Assembly: GCA_002428445.1 (NCBI GenBank)
Contig: DIWJ01000010.1
Coordinates: forward strand, 1 to 8,247
Direction: 5' to 3'
Source of the DNA: Syntrophaceae bacterium UBA6109
GTDB lineage: Bacteria; Desulfobacterota; Syntrophia; Syntrophales; UBA6109
DNA: 8,247 nt
The translations under genes and the position numbers were made by a program. Every line of letters starts with the position of its first letter. Within the stretch, counting starts at the first letter, position 1. The notes below the pieces were generated by a model that was not told where the DNA came from, made no database searches, and worked only from the letters and a program-made list of their open reading frames with translations. This document shows, one piece after another, positions 1 to 6,164 of this stretch.

Positions 1-2
1 TA

Positions 3-155
3 GCGGTTGGAGAGATGGAAGAGTTCGACGTCGTATCGATCGAAAACGGACTGCGGCTTGTAAAATGCGGGACCGTCGGCTCTGCGCGCATTGAGATGTC
101 GGTGCGTAGATTGCTCTTGGTCGGAATATCCAGAACGCAAGCGTCCAATCGATAG
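3..155 (+). CDS. Possible C-terminal tail of an unidentified protein, cut by the left edge
   Basis: The third + frame is open from the left edge to a TAG at 153-155 (50 codons). Its first 35 or so codons mostly begin with a purine, as in real genes, and read like a plausible protein (for example EEFDVVSIENGLRLVKCGTV, then a basic LLLVG segment). I do not recognise the family. Two minus-strand frames are also open across 1-239, one with a GTG near 238, so the strand itself is uncertain. If the + reading is right, this gene ends about 110 bases before the promoter-like element at 263 and belongs to a different unit from the cluster downstream. Confidence 0.25.
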   Translation, partial: AVGEMEEFDVVSIENGLRLVKCGTVGSARIEMSVRRLLLVGISRTQASNR

Positions 156-262
156 CATTCGGACGCCAAAATATCGCGTCGCGCCGTCCGGCGCCACGAG
201 GGTTTTCCCTCTCTGATGAAAGCTAGGCCACGCTGCACCTTGCTGCGAGAGAAATATTTTAC

Positions 263-289
263 TTGACAGCATGTCCTATATTTTATACG
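263..289 (+). promoter_or_regulatory. Possible sigma-70-type promoter
   Basis: A consensus -35 hexamer TTGACA is at 263-268. The best -10 candidate is TATACG at 284-289, with a short 15-base spacing, in an A/T-rich stretch unlike its surroundings. The -10 region runs directly into the inverted repeat at 290-317, so a protein bound there would block RNA polymerase. It points towards the weak frame at 384 and, further on, the catabolic cluster. The -35 match is exact, but the -10 is imperfect and no transcript data are available. Confidence 0.4.
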
Positions 290-317
290 AGCTTGTATAC
301 GCTTTGTTATACAAGCT
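284..317. promoter_or_regulatory. Operator-like inverted repeat (TATAC/GTATA boxes)
   Basis: AGCTTGTATA (290-299) and TATACAAGCT (308-317) are perfect 10-base inverted copies separated by 8 bases. A third box, TATAC at 284-288, forms another inverted pair with GTATA at 295-299. TTGTATAC-type half-sites resemble operators of GntR-family (FCD subfamily) regulators of organic-acid catabolism, and the 28 bp overall length would also suit a TetR-type dimer pair. The position overlapping the presumed -10 suggests repression. No regulator gene is visible in the window, so the binding family is inferred. Confidence 0.5.
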
Positions 318-383
318 GGACGATTTTGGCACCCTTTTGATTTGCGATGAAGCAAAGATCCGACACCGAAGGGAGTTGAGAGA

Positions 384-890
384 GTGTCGTTTATCGAAAC
401 GCAGTTTGCGCTTCCCGACGGCCATCGCCCGATAACATCACGGCAAATAGCCGCCGGAGAAACGGGGGCAAGCGATTGCATCTCGGGTGTTAGCGTTCCT
501 GCTCTGATACGAATTCCACCGTCGCTGCATCACGCATGGCGACGACAACCACAAAACCAATCGCCACCTATACTTCAAAAGGTTCGTCTTCAAGACCATC
601 AGCAAATCCACAATCTGTCAATTTGCCGGGATTACAGCATTTCGCAGTTCTTCATTGGACAGAGGAGAGACACTTTTCACTCATCAGGTGTCGCAGATTA
701 TCGTGGTTTCATGTTGCTGCAACGTGAACGCGCGGCGATTCAGGACATTCCTGATCGGCGCCCGTTCGGTGTGAGCCATGAACGCCGGAAAGGAGGATTT
801 CGTAACAGGTTTTTGAAGGGAGTATTTATCCGTGAGTCCGACTTCATGAAGTTTATGAGAGGAGTTGTTCCCGTTGAAGGAAAAGTTTAG
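384..890 (+). CDS. Weak hypothetical reading frame, possibly a degraded gene
   Basis: A GTG at 384 follows AAGGGAG (369-375) at good spacing and opens a 168-codon frame. It lies just downstream of the promoter/operator-like element, which favours real translation initiation. Against it, the protein is rich in Gln, His, Arg and Ser, shows no domain, signal peptide or membrane segment I recognise, and lacks the third-position G/C preference of the genes downstream. All three + frames are open over roughly 536-727, so openness alone means little. It may be a small unknown protein, a frameshifted relic or chance. Confidence 0.22.
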   Translation: MSFIETQFALPDGHRPITSRQIAAGETGASDCISGVSVPALIRIPPSLHHAWRRQPQNQSPPILQKVRLQDHQQIHNLSICRDYSISQFFIGQRRDTFHSSGVADYRGFMLLQRERAAIQDIPDRRPFGVSHERRKGGFRNRFLKGVFIRESDFMKFMRGVVPVEGKV

Positions 891-1204
891 CCGAGATGGC
901 AGAGAAGGTTTCTGTGCCAGGGAAACGAATGAAATACCGGGTGCATTTGCTCCCTCGCTGTTTCTCTTCCTTTACTATGTCCATTTTCTCTGCACCCCCA
1001 AAGCCCTGAATCAACCAGAATTCACTTCTATCACTATTTGCAGCATCAGTGCCTTGTCACTTGATCTATTGTCCACTTACACAGCGATCCATTGCGGTCT
1101 AGAGCCAAATCGCAGGGCCGACCGCAGGTCTGCTTCTTTTGGAGAGATTTGAAGGCGTCTTCTGCAAGAAGCTTTTCGCAAACCATCACGAAAGGAGAAA
1201 CAGG
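891..1204. other. Non-coding leader upstream of the ThDP gene
   Basis: No credible gene is seen here. The stretch is more A/T- and pyrimidine-rich than the coding DNA. It contains a 7 bp perfect inverted repeat, TGCGGTC (1093-1099) with GACCGCA (1120-1126) and a 20-base loop, about 80 bases before the start codon. It ends in the AAAGGAG (1191-1197) that serves the gene at 1205. The ThDP gene may have its own promoter here, but I found no convincing -35/-10 pair. No THI-box (ThDP) riboswitch sequence is recognisable. Confidence 0.4.
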
Positions 1205-2971
1205 ATGAAGAAGATGAATGGCGGCCAGATTGTAGCCGAGTGCTTCGAGAAACTGGGAGTCGAGTACTACTTTGGCTACAACGGTCACGGGATCTGGAAC
1301 ATTTTGAACGGGCTGCTGGACAAGCCGAAGATGAAGGGCATTCAGCCGAAGCACGAGGTCTCGGCCGTGAACATGGCGGACGGCTATTTTCGGGCGAAGC
1401 ACAAGGTAGCTCCCGTCATGGCGAGCGTGGGACCAGGCGTCCTGAATCTCGTATCACCGACGGTCGGTGCGATGCTGGATTCTTCCGGCGTTCTTCTGAT
1501 TCCGACGGGTCCCCCCACGCACTACCTCGACCGCTCCAGTCTGGAGGAGCTGAGCGTGCACGGCGGGGACGACATTCCGAACGTCTTCAGGCCGATCACG
1601 AAAAGGGTCTACTGGGCCATCCGTCCGGATATCCTTGCCTGGCAGCTGACCCAGGCCTACAAGTTGGCGGGCACGGGCCGGCCCGGACCGACGGCCGTCT
1701 ATATTCCCTTCGATGTCTCGGCCCACGACCTCGAAGTGGATGAAAAGACGATGTTCCAGGAAGACGTCATCACGACGAAGATGGGCGGCGATCCGGAACA
1801 GATCAAGGAGGCAGCGAAGCTTCTTGCGAAGGCGAAGAAGCCCCTGGTGCTGGCGGGAGGCGGCGTCCACGTCGCCGAGGCATGGGGCGAGTTGAAGGAA
1901 TTGATCGACGCGATGCAGATTCCTCTGGTCACGACGATGCCCGGCAAGGGGGTTGTGGCGGAGGATAACCCGCTTTGCCTGGGACCAGTAGGACGGAGCG
2001 GCTGGGGAAGCGCCATCAACGCCACGAGAGAGGCGGATGTGATCCTGGCGATCGGGAACCGGTTCTGCGACGCGAACACCTCCGGCTGGAGGAAAGGCGT
2101 GGTCTACAATTTCCCGGAAACGAAGCTGATCCATATCAACATCGACCAGTTGGATATCGGGAGAAGCTATCCCGCCGACGTGGGAATCGTGGGGGATGCG
2201 AAGACGGTATTGCGGCAGATCTTCGAGAGCCTCAAGGGCATCTGGAAGGAGAACGAAAAGGGCCGGCAACCCTGGATCGCCACTGCCGGGAAGTGGAAAG
2301 AAGAGTGGCTCGCGAAGATCGAGGCGGACAACCAGGGCAAGTCGGATCCGATCACGACGAACCGCTTGGCCTTCGAAGTCAACCGCGCCCTTCCCAAGGA
2401 CGCCAATGTGATTACGGACACGGGCGATATCCAGCAGGCCTATGAAGGATACGGCATCGTCCGGGAGCCCAACACGTTCTTCAACAATGCGGGACTGGCG
2501 CAGATGGGCTGGTCGACGAGCGCCGTCATGGGCGTGAAGCTGGCGAGGCCTGACAAGGTGGCCCTGGCGATTGTGGGAGACGGATCGTTCCTCATGTCGA
2601 GTTACGCCCTGGCGACGGCCGTCGAATACAAGATTCCCGTGATCTGGGTTCTGATCAACAATTACGGGCAGAGCATCGAGCGTCACGGGCAGCTGATCAA
2701 CTACGGCCGCGAAGTCTGGTCTACCTTCCAGGGAACGGACGGGAATGTTTCCAACCCGGATTTCGTGAAGATGGCGGAGTCGTACGGAGTGAAGGGGAAG
2801 AGGATCCACTGCTCCGATGAGGTGAAGGACACGATTCAGCAGGCGATCAAACTGAACGAGCCCTATCTCATCGAGGTCGTCACCGACCGGGAAGCGCCGA
2901 CCTATTTCTCTCCCGGCATCACCCGTGGATACCCGGTGCGGTGGGATAAACTGGAATACCTGAAACAATAG
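1205..2971 (+). CDS. ThDP-dependent enzyme, acetolactate synthase / cyclohexanedione hydrolase-like
   Basis: This is a cytoplasmic 588-residue enzyme that should use thiamine diphosphate to make or break a C-C bond next to a carbonyl. The N-terminal pyrimidine domain (about 1-175) holds the cofactor-activating glutamate E51 in HEVSAVNMADGY. A central Rossmann-like domain (about 196-340) contains PLVLAGGGV. The C-terminal domain carries the ThDP/Mg motif GDGSF (458-462) to NN (485-486), then NPDFVKMAESYG (517-528). Length matches the family. E51 excludes glyoxylate carboligase, which has Val there. The segment G24-YNG-H28 differs from the usual acetolactate synthase GYPGG. Cyclohexane-1,2-dione hydrolase, as I remember it, also has a catalytic His at this place. 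The start is set by AAAGGAG seven bases upstream; an in-frame TTG at 1139 lacks support. No small regulatory subunit follows, which argues against a biosynthetic acetolactate synthase. The substrate is unknown, and sulfoacetaldehyde acetyltransferase or oxalyl-CoA decarboxylase look less likely. Confidence 0.92.
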   Translation: MKKMNGGQIVAECFEKLGVEYYFGYNGHGIWNILNGLLDKPKMKGIQPKHEVSAVNMADGYFRAKHKVAPVMASVGPGVLNLVSPTVGAMLDSSGVLLIPTGPPTHYLDRSSLEELSVHGGDDIPNVFRPITKRVYWAIRPDILAWQLTQAYKLAGTGRPGPTAVYIPFDVSAHDLEVDEKTMFQEDVITTKMGGDPEQIKEAAKLLAKAKKPLVLAGGGVHVAEAWGELKELIDAMQIPLVTTMPGKGVVAEDNPLCLGPVGRSGWGSAINATREADVILAIGNRFCDANTSGWRKGVVYNFPETKLIHINIDQLDIGRSYPADVGIVGDAKTVLRQIFESLKGIWKENEKGRQPWIATAGKWKEEWLAKIEADNQGKSDPITTNRLAFEVNRALPKDANVITDTGDIQQAYEGYGIVREPNTFFNNAGLAQMGWSTSAVMGVKLARPDKVALAIVGDGSFLMSSYALATAVEYKIPVIWVLINNYGQSIERHGQLINYGREVWSTFQGTDGNVSNPDFVKMAESYGVKGKRIHCSDEVKDTIQQAIKLNEPYLIEVVTDREAPTYFSPGITRGYPVRWDKLEYLKQ

Positions 2972-3004
2972 TGGTACAGACTTCCAATGAACGAAGGCGG
3001 TCTT

Positions 3005-3039
3005 GGGCGATGATCGGAAGGACCTTCCGATCATCGCCC
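3005..3039 (+). terminator. Perfect hairpin between the ThDP gene and dctP
   Basis: GGGCGATGATCGGAAGG (3005-3021) is the exact reverse complement of 3023-3039, giving a 15-17 bp stem with a loop of about five bases. It sits 33 bases after the stop codon of the ThDP gene. No T-run follows, so it is not a textbook intrinsic terminator. It could be a bidirectional or partial terminator, an RNA-processing site, or a 3'-end stabiliser. In dctP mRNA it would protect the 5' side of the message. Confidence 0.6.
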
Positions 3040-3091
3040 CCGAATCCTGTTCCTCAGACTTAGGAATCATAAGAAAAGGGAGGCTAAAATT

Positions 3092-4171
3092 ATGTCGAAT
3101 AAAATAAGCAGAAGGCAGTTTCTGAAGACATCCGCCGTTGTCGCCGGCGGAGCCGCGCTGATGGCATCTCCGGTGAAGACCGCCCATTCCCAGAGCGTCA
3201 TCAAGTGGAGAGGGCAGACCTGTTTCCCCTCCACGGTGGCACCCTACGGACCCTATAAGCAGGGCCAGACGGGACTGTTCGCAGGATTGAAACAGTGGTG
3301 CGACATGCTGTCCAAGAGGACCAACGGACGGTTGGTGATCGAATGGGCGGAGCCCGGTGCAATCGTTCCCATCACTGAGATCGACAAGGCGGTGGGGCAG
3401 GGTGTCGTCCAGATCTCTTACGGCATGGGGAGCTATTTCGCGGGAAGAATCCCGGAGACGGACATCGAAACAGGCGGGATCTTCTTTTGGGAAGACGAGG
3501 CGCAGTGTTACGAGTGCCTGCACAAGTACGGTTTGTACAAGATGCTGCAGAAGACCTATGCCAAGCACAACATCTACTGGCTTCCGTTCCATACCAACGC
3601 CATGGTGAGCATCGGAACGATCTTTCCCGCACCCAATCCCGAAGCCATCAAAGGCAAGAAACTCAGGACATCCGGCATATGGGGAGAGTACGTAAAAATG
3701 CTCGGCGGAACACCCGTGGCGATCCCCTGGGGCGACGTTTACATGGGCGCGAAGCTCGGAACCATCGACGGCTGGGTGGCCGGCATCGCTGCGCTGGAAG
3801 AGTTGAAGCTAAAGGAGGTTGCGAAAGGTGCCGTTGTTTCCCCGGCGCCGAACAACGCGCTGTGCCAGTTGATCATCAACAAGGCCGCCTATGACAAATT
3901 ACCCAAGGATATCCAGGAAATCCTCCAGAATGAATCTCCTCATTGGGCTTATGCTGCATCCAGCCATTGGCGAAACCAGTGCCTCTGGGTCATGCATAAT
4001 GCACAGAAACAGTATGGTGCGAAGATCTATCATTGGTCTCCGGACGACATCGACCGGATAACCAAGATGGCCGTGGAAACGATTTATCCCAAAATGGCCG
4101 CGAAGAGTGCGGATTGCGCCGAGATGATCAAAGTGATCAAGCAGCAGATGAAAGATTACGGAAGGTTATAA
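3092..4171 (+). CDS. dctP: TRAP transporter substrate-binding protein (DctP family), Tat-exported
   Basis: This is a 359-residue periplasmic receptor that captures an organic acid-like solute and hands it to the DctQ-DctM membrane complex. The N-terminus has the twin-arginine motif SRRQFLK (6-12), a hydrophobic stretch (about 14-25) and a likely cleavage site near AHS (31-33), so export is probably folded, through Tat. DctP-family landmarks include GKKLRTSG with R192, the position of the arginine that usually clamps the ligand carboxylate, and the GTIDGW segment (223-228) in the ligand pocket. The mature protein of about 326 residues is normal in size. It has seven cysteines (including C44, C70 and C139-x2-C142), many for a periplasmic binding protein. 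The start is supported by GGGAGG (3078-3083). The hairpin and T-run after it probably favour its expression over dctQM. The family is clear but the ligand is unknown; clustering with the ThDP enzyme suggests a carbonyl or carboxylic acid substrate. Confidence 0.95.
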   Translation: MSNKISRRQFLKTSAVVAGGAALMASPVKTAHSQSVIKWRGQTCFPSTVAPYGPYKQGQTGLFAGLKQWCDMLSKRTNGRLVIEWAEPGAIVPITEIDKAVGQGVVQISYGMGSYFAGRIPETDIETGGIFFWEDEAQCYECLHKYGLYKMLQKTYAKHNIYWLPFHTNAMVSIGTIFPAPNPEAIKGKKLRTSGIWGEYVKMLGGTPVAIPWGDVYMGAKLGTIDGWVAGIAALEELKLKEVAKGAVVSPAPNNALCQLIINKAAYDKLPKDIQEILQNESPHWAYAASSHWRNQCLWVMHNAQKQYGAKIYHWSPDDIDRITKMAVETIYPKMAAKSADCAEMIKVIKQQMKDYGRL

Positions 4172-4200
4172 CCTCAAAAAAAGACAACGTCTCTCGTGTG

Positions 4201-4252
4201 GACGAAGAGGGGACCGGGGATCGGGGCCGCCCCTCTTCGTCTCAACTTTTTT
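4201..4252 (+). terminator. Intrinsic terminator or attenuator between dctP and dctQ
   Basis: GACGAAGAGGGG (4201-4212) pairs perfectly with CCCCTCTTCGTC (4230-4241), and six T residues follow at 4247-4252. The 12 bp G/C-rich stem with a nearby T-run is the form of a rho-independent terminator. The loop is long (17 bases) and the T-run starts five bases after the stem, so termination may be partial. It lies between the binding-protein gene and the permease genes, where partial termination would yield excess DctP over DctQM. Confidence 0.75.
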
Positions 4253-4276
4253 CTGCTGAATCTATGGAGTCTTCGT

Positions 4277-4786
4277 ATGCTGACAAAATTCTGCGCTATG
4301 ATCGACAAGATCGTCGATCGGACCGGAAATGTCGTGTGCTGGCTGATTGTTCCGCTGAGTTTCCTTGTCGCCTATGACGTGGCCCTGCGATACATATTAA
4401 ACAGTCCGACGGTATGGGCCTGGGATGTTAACGTCCAATTCCTCGGTACGATGGTGGCCATCGGCGGAGCCTACACCTATCTTCGCGACGGCCATGTCGG
4501 CGTGGACGTGATCACCACGCTCTTGTCCAGGAGGAAGCGGATTGTCGTCGAATTGATTACTTCCGTCTTTTTCTTTCTCGGCAGCGGCGTTTTGCTTTGG
4601 ACAGGGTTTCAGCAGGCGGCGCTTTCCGTAAAGACACTAGAAATTTCAGAAACCTATTTTGCGCCGCCGCTTTATCCTCTCAAAATTGCTATCGCATTTG
4701 GTTTCCTCCTGCTGTTTCTGGCGGGGATATCGAAGTTTTTCCGGAACCTGATGGCTTTGAAACAAAGGGAGGGAAACGGCCAATGA
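4277..4786 (+). CDS. dctQ: TRAP transporter small permease subunit (DctQ family)
   Basis: This is a 169-residue inner-membrane protein that pairs with DctM in a tripartite ATP-independent periplasmic transporter. Four hydrophobic helices are visible at roughly 18-37, 48-68, 88-111 and 131-153. Family landmarks are R38-Y39 with N42, P44 and W47 at the end of the first helix (RYILNSPTVWAWD), and RDGHVGVDV (70-78) after the second. D50 stands where Glu is common. I chose ATG 4277, preceded by GGAG (4266-4269) at seven bases. An in-frame GTG at 4196 would add 27 residues, but that stretch encodes the terminator hairpin and lacks a clear ribosome site. The stop codon overlaps the dctM start (ATGA), indicating translational coupling. 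It is sometimes fused to DctM in other organisms but is separate here. Confidence 0.93.
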   Translation: MLTKFCAMIDKIVDRTGNVVCWLIVPLSFLVAYDVALRYILNSPTVWAWDVNVQFLGTMVAIGGAYTYLRDGHVGVDVITTLLSRRKRIVVELITSVFFFLGSGVLLWTGFQQAALSVKTLEISETYFAPPLYPLKIAIAFGFLLLFLAGISKFFRNLMALKQREGNGQ

Positions 4787-6096
4787 GTGTGGAAATTGTA
4801 ACCGTATTGATCTGGGGCGGTCTTCTGCTATTGATGCTGACGGGATTCTCCATCGCGTTTTCCCTGCTCGCAGTATCCGTGATGGGCTATATCTTCTTCG
4901 TCGGGCCCAGCGCCTTGCCGAATCTTTTTTCCGTTACCTACCGCAGCATGACCCTTGACATCTTCATTGCCATCCCCCTGTTTCTCTTCATGGCGGTCAT
5001 CCTTCAAGTGTCCGGCGTCGGCGAGCGTCTCTATGACACCATGCACAAATGGATGGGGGGCGTAAGGGGAGGCCTGGCCATAGGCACCGTGGTTATCTGC
5101 ACGGTCATAGCGGCCGCAACCGGATTGGGCGGAACCGGCACCGTCATGATGGGGCTTCTGGCCTTTCCGGAAATGATGAAACGCGGCTATGACAAGCGGA
5201 TGGCGTTGGGATGCATCCCGGCGGGAGGGGCATTGGGACCGCTGATTCCTCCTTCGGTTCCGGCAATCCTCATCGGAGGATTGGGCGGACTTTCCACGGG
5301 GAAACTCTTCATGGCGGGCATCATCCCCGGGCTTCTCTGCGCCTTCTTTTTTTGCTGTTATGTGGCGATAAGATGCTTCTTTCAACCGGAGCTCGGTCCG
5401 CCGATTCCCGTCAATGAAAGAGCCACCTGGAAGGAAAAATTCACCGCGCTGGAAGGTGTTATCGGAGCGTTGATTTTGGTTGTCCTGGTGCTCGGGGGCA
5501 TCTATACGGGCGCTTTTACGCCCAGCGAAGCAGGCGGGATCGGCGCTGTCGGCGCTTTGATCCTCGCGACGATCAACGGCAACATGAACTACAAGAAGAT
5601 AAAAGCGGCCGTCATTACGACCTTCAACGTGAACGCGATGGTCATGTGGATCGTCATCGGAGGGGCAACCTTCTCCTCGGTGTGCGGCATCACCGGGATC
5701 ACGAACTTCATGAGCAGCCTGCTCGTGGGGTTGCCGTTCGGTCCTTACGGTATTCTGTTCATTATGATGTTCATCATCTTTGTGGAAGGCCTCTTCATCG
5801 ACGGCACCGCAATCACCATGATCTCTCTTCCGATCATGCTCCCGGCGGCCATAGCGCTTGGTTTCGATCCGCTGTGGTTCGGCTTTCTCTTCAACATGAA
5901 CATCATCATCGGAATGATCACGCCTCCCTTCGGTTATAACCTGTTCTATATGAAGGGACTGAAGTTGGAGGGTGTGACCATGATGGACATTTACATCGGC
6001 GTCCTCCCCTATATCCCGTTGATGGTGCTCGTGCTTCTGCTGTGTGTCTTCTTCCCGCAGGTGGCGCTTTGGATTCCCAACATGATGGTGAAGTAG
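4783..6096 (+). CDS. dctM: TRAP transporter large permease subunit (DctM family)
   Basis: This 437-residue protein is the ion-coupled channel of the TRAP system, driving solute import with a Na+ or H+ gradient. It is hydrophobic throughout, consistent with about a dozen membrane segments and re-entrant loops. Conserved family segments are clear: GALGPLIPPS (149-158), GAFTPSEAG (243-251) and TPPFGYNLF (380-388). GLGGTGTVMMG lies before the first of these. Length is typical. The start at 4783 overlaps the dctQ stop and has AGGGAGGG just upstream. An in-frame extension to 4597 lies inside dctQ and is excluded. No truncation or frameshift is seen. A hydrophilic loop (about residues 206-222) separates the two halves. 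The substrate cannot be read from DctM itself. Confidence 0.96.
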   Translation: MSVEIVTVLIWGGLLLLMLTGFSIAFSLLAVSVMGYIFFVGPSALPNLFSVTYRSMTLDIFIAIPLFLFMAVILQVSGVGERLYDTMHKWMGGVRGGLAIGTVVICTVIAAATGLGGTGTVMMGLLAFPEMMKRGYDKRMALGCIPAGGALGPLIPPSVPAILIGGLGGLSTGKLFMAGIIPGLLCAFFFCCYVAIRCFFQPELGPPIPVNERATWKEKFTALEGVIGALILVVLVLGGIYTGAFTPSEAGGIGAVGALILATINGNMNYKKIKAAVITTFNVNAMVMWIVIGGATFSSVCGITGITNFMSSLLVGLPFGPYGILFIMMFIIFVEGLFIDGTAITMISLPIMLPAAIALGFDPLWFGFLFNMNIIIGMITPPFGYNLFYMKGLKLEGVTMMDIYIGVLPYIPLMVLVLLLCVFFPQVALWIPNMMVK

Positions 6097-6102
6097 CGGG
6101 GA

Positions 6103-6118
6103 GTTTCCCATGGGAAAC
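6103..6118. repeat. Perfect 16 bp palindrome between dctM and the flavoenzyme gene
   Basis: GTTTCCCATGGGAAAC is its own reverse complement and begins six bases after the dctM stop codon. As DNA it could be a dimeric regulator site. As RNA it can form a 6 bp stem with a CATG loop. No T-run follows, so a terminator is unlikely. Confidence 0.5.
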
Positions 6119-6122
6119 GTAA

Positions 6123-6139
6123 CGGCATGAATTGTGCCG
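6123..6139 (+). repeat. Small hairpin just upstream of the flavoenzyme ribosome site
   Basis: CGGCA (6123-6127) and TGCCG (6135-6139) form a 5 bp stem with a seven-base loop. With the palindrome at 6103-6118 it gives two adjacent potential hairpins in the 68-base spacer. It ends 11 bases before the Shine-Dalgarno sequence and is short enough to be chance. Confidence 0.3.
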
Positions 6140-6164
6140 GTCAGCAATAGGAAGGGAGATCTTC

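Noticed and set aside
325..350. Possible sigma-54 promoter (TGGCAC ... TTGC)
   Set aside because: The GG-to-GC spacing is 14 rather than the required 10 bases.
939..997. GGGTGCA/TGCACCC inverted repeat
   Set aside because: Only 7 bp pair across a 45-base loop, with no T-run or conserved context, so chance is likely.
1093..1140. Possible T-box or riboswitch before the ThDP gene
   Set aside because: The AGGGCCGACCGC stretch only loosely resembles a T-box antiterminator. No specifier stem, no proper terminator and no THI-box sequence were found.
865..1152. 95-codon + frame starting with TTG
   Set aside because: It has a rare start codon, no recognisable domain, pyrimidine-rich codons in the middle and no G/C third-position bias.
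1139..1204. N-terminal extension of the ThDP enzyme from TTG 1139
   Set aside because: The extra 22 residues do not look like the family N-terminus, and AAAGGAG at 1191-1197 fits ATG 1205 well.
1454..3592. A 712-codon open frame on the minus strand
   Set aside because: It is antisense to the ThDP gene and dctP, crosses the intergenic hairpin, is rich in Arg, His, Asp and Gly as antisense frames of G/C-rich genes are, and shows no domain.
4828..6147. A 439-codon open frame on the minus strand opposite dctM
   Set aside because: Its His/Asp/Arg-rich, low-complexity composition is the antisense image of a membrane protein gene. The + strand frame has all DctM signatures.
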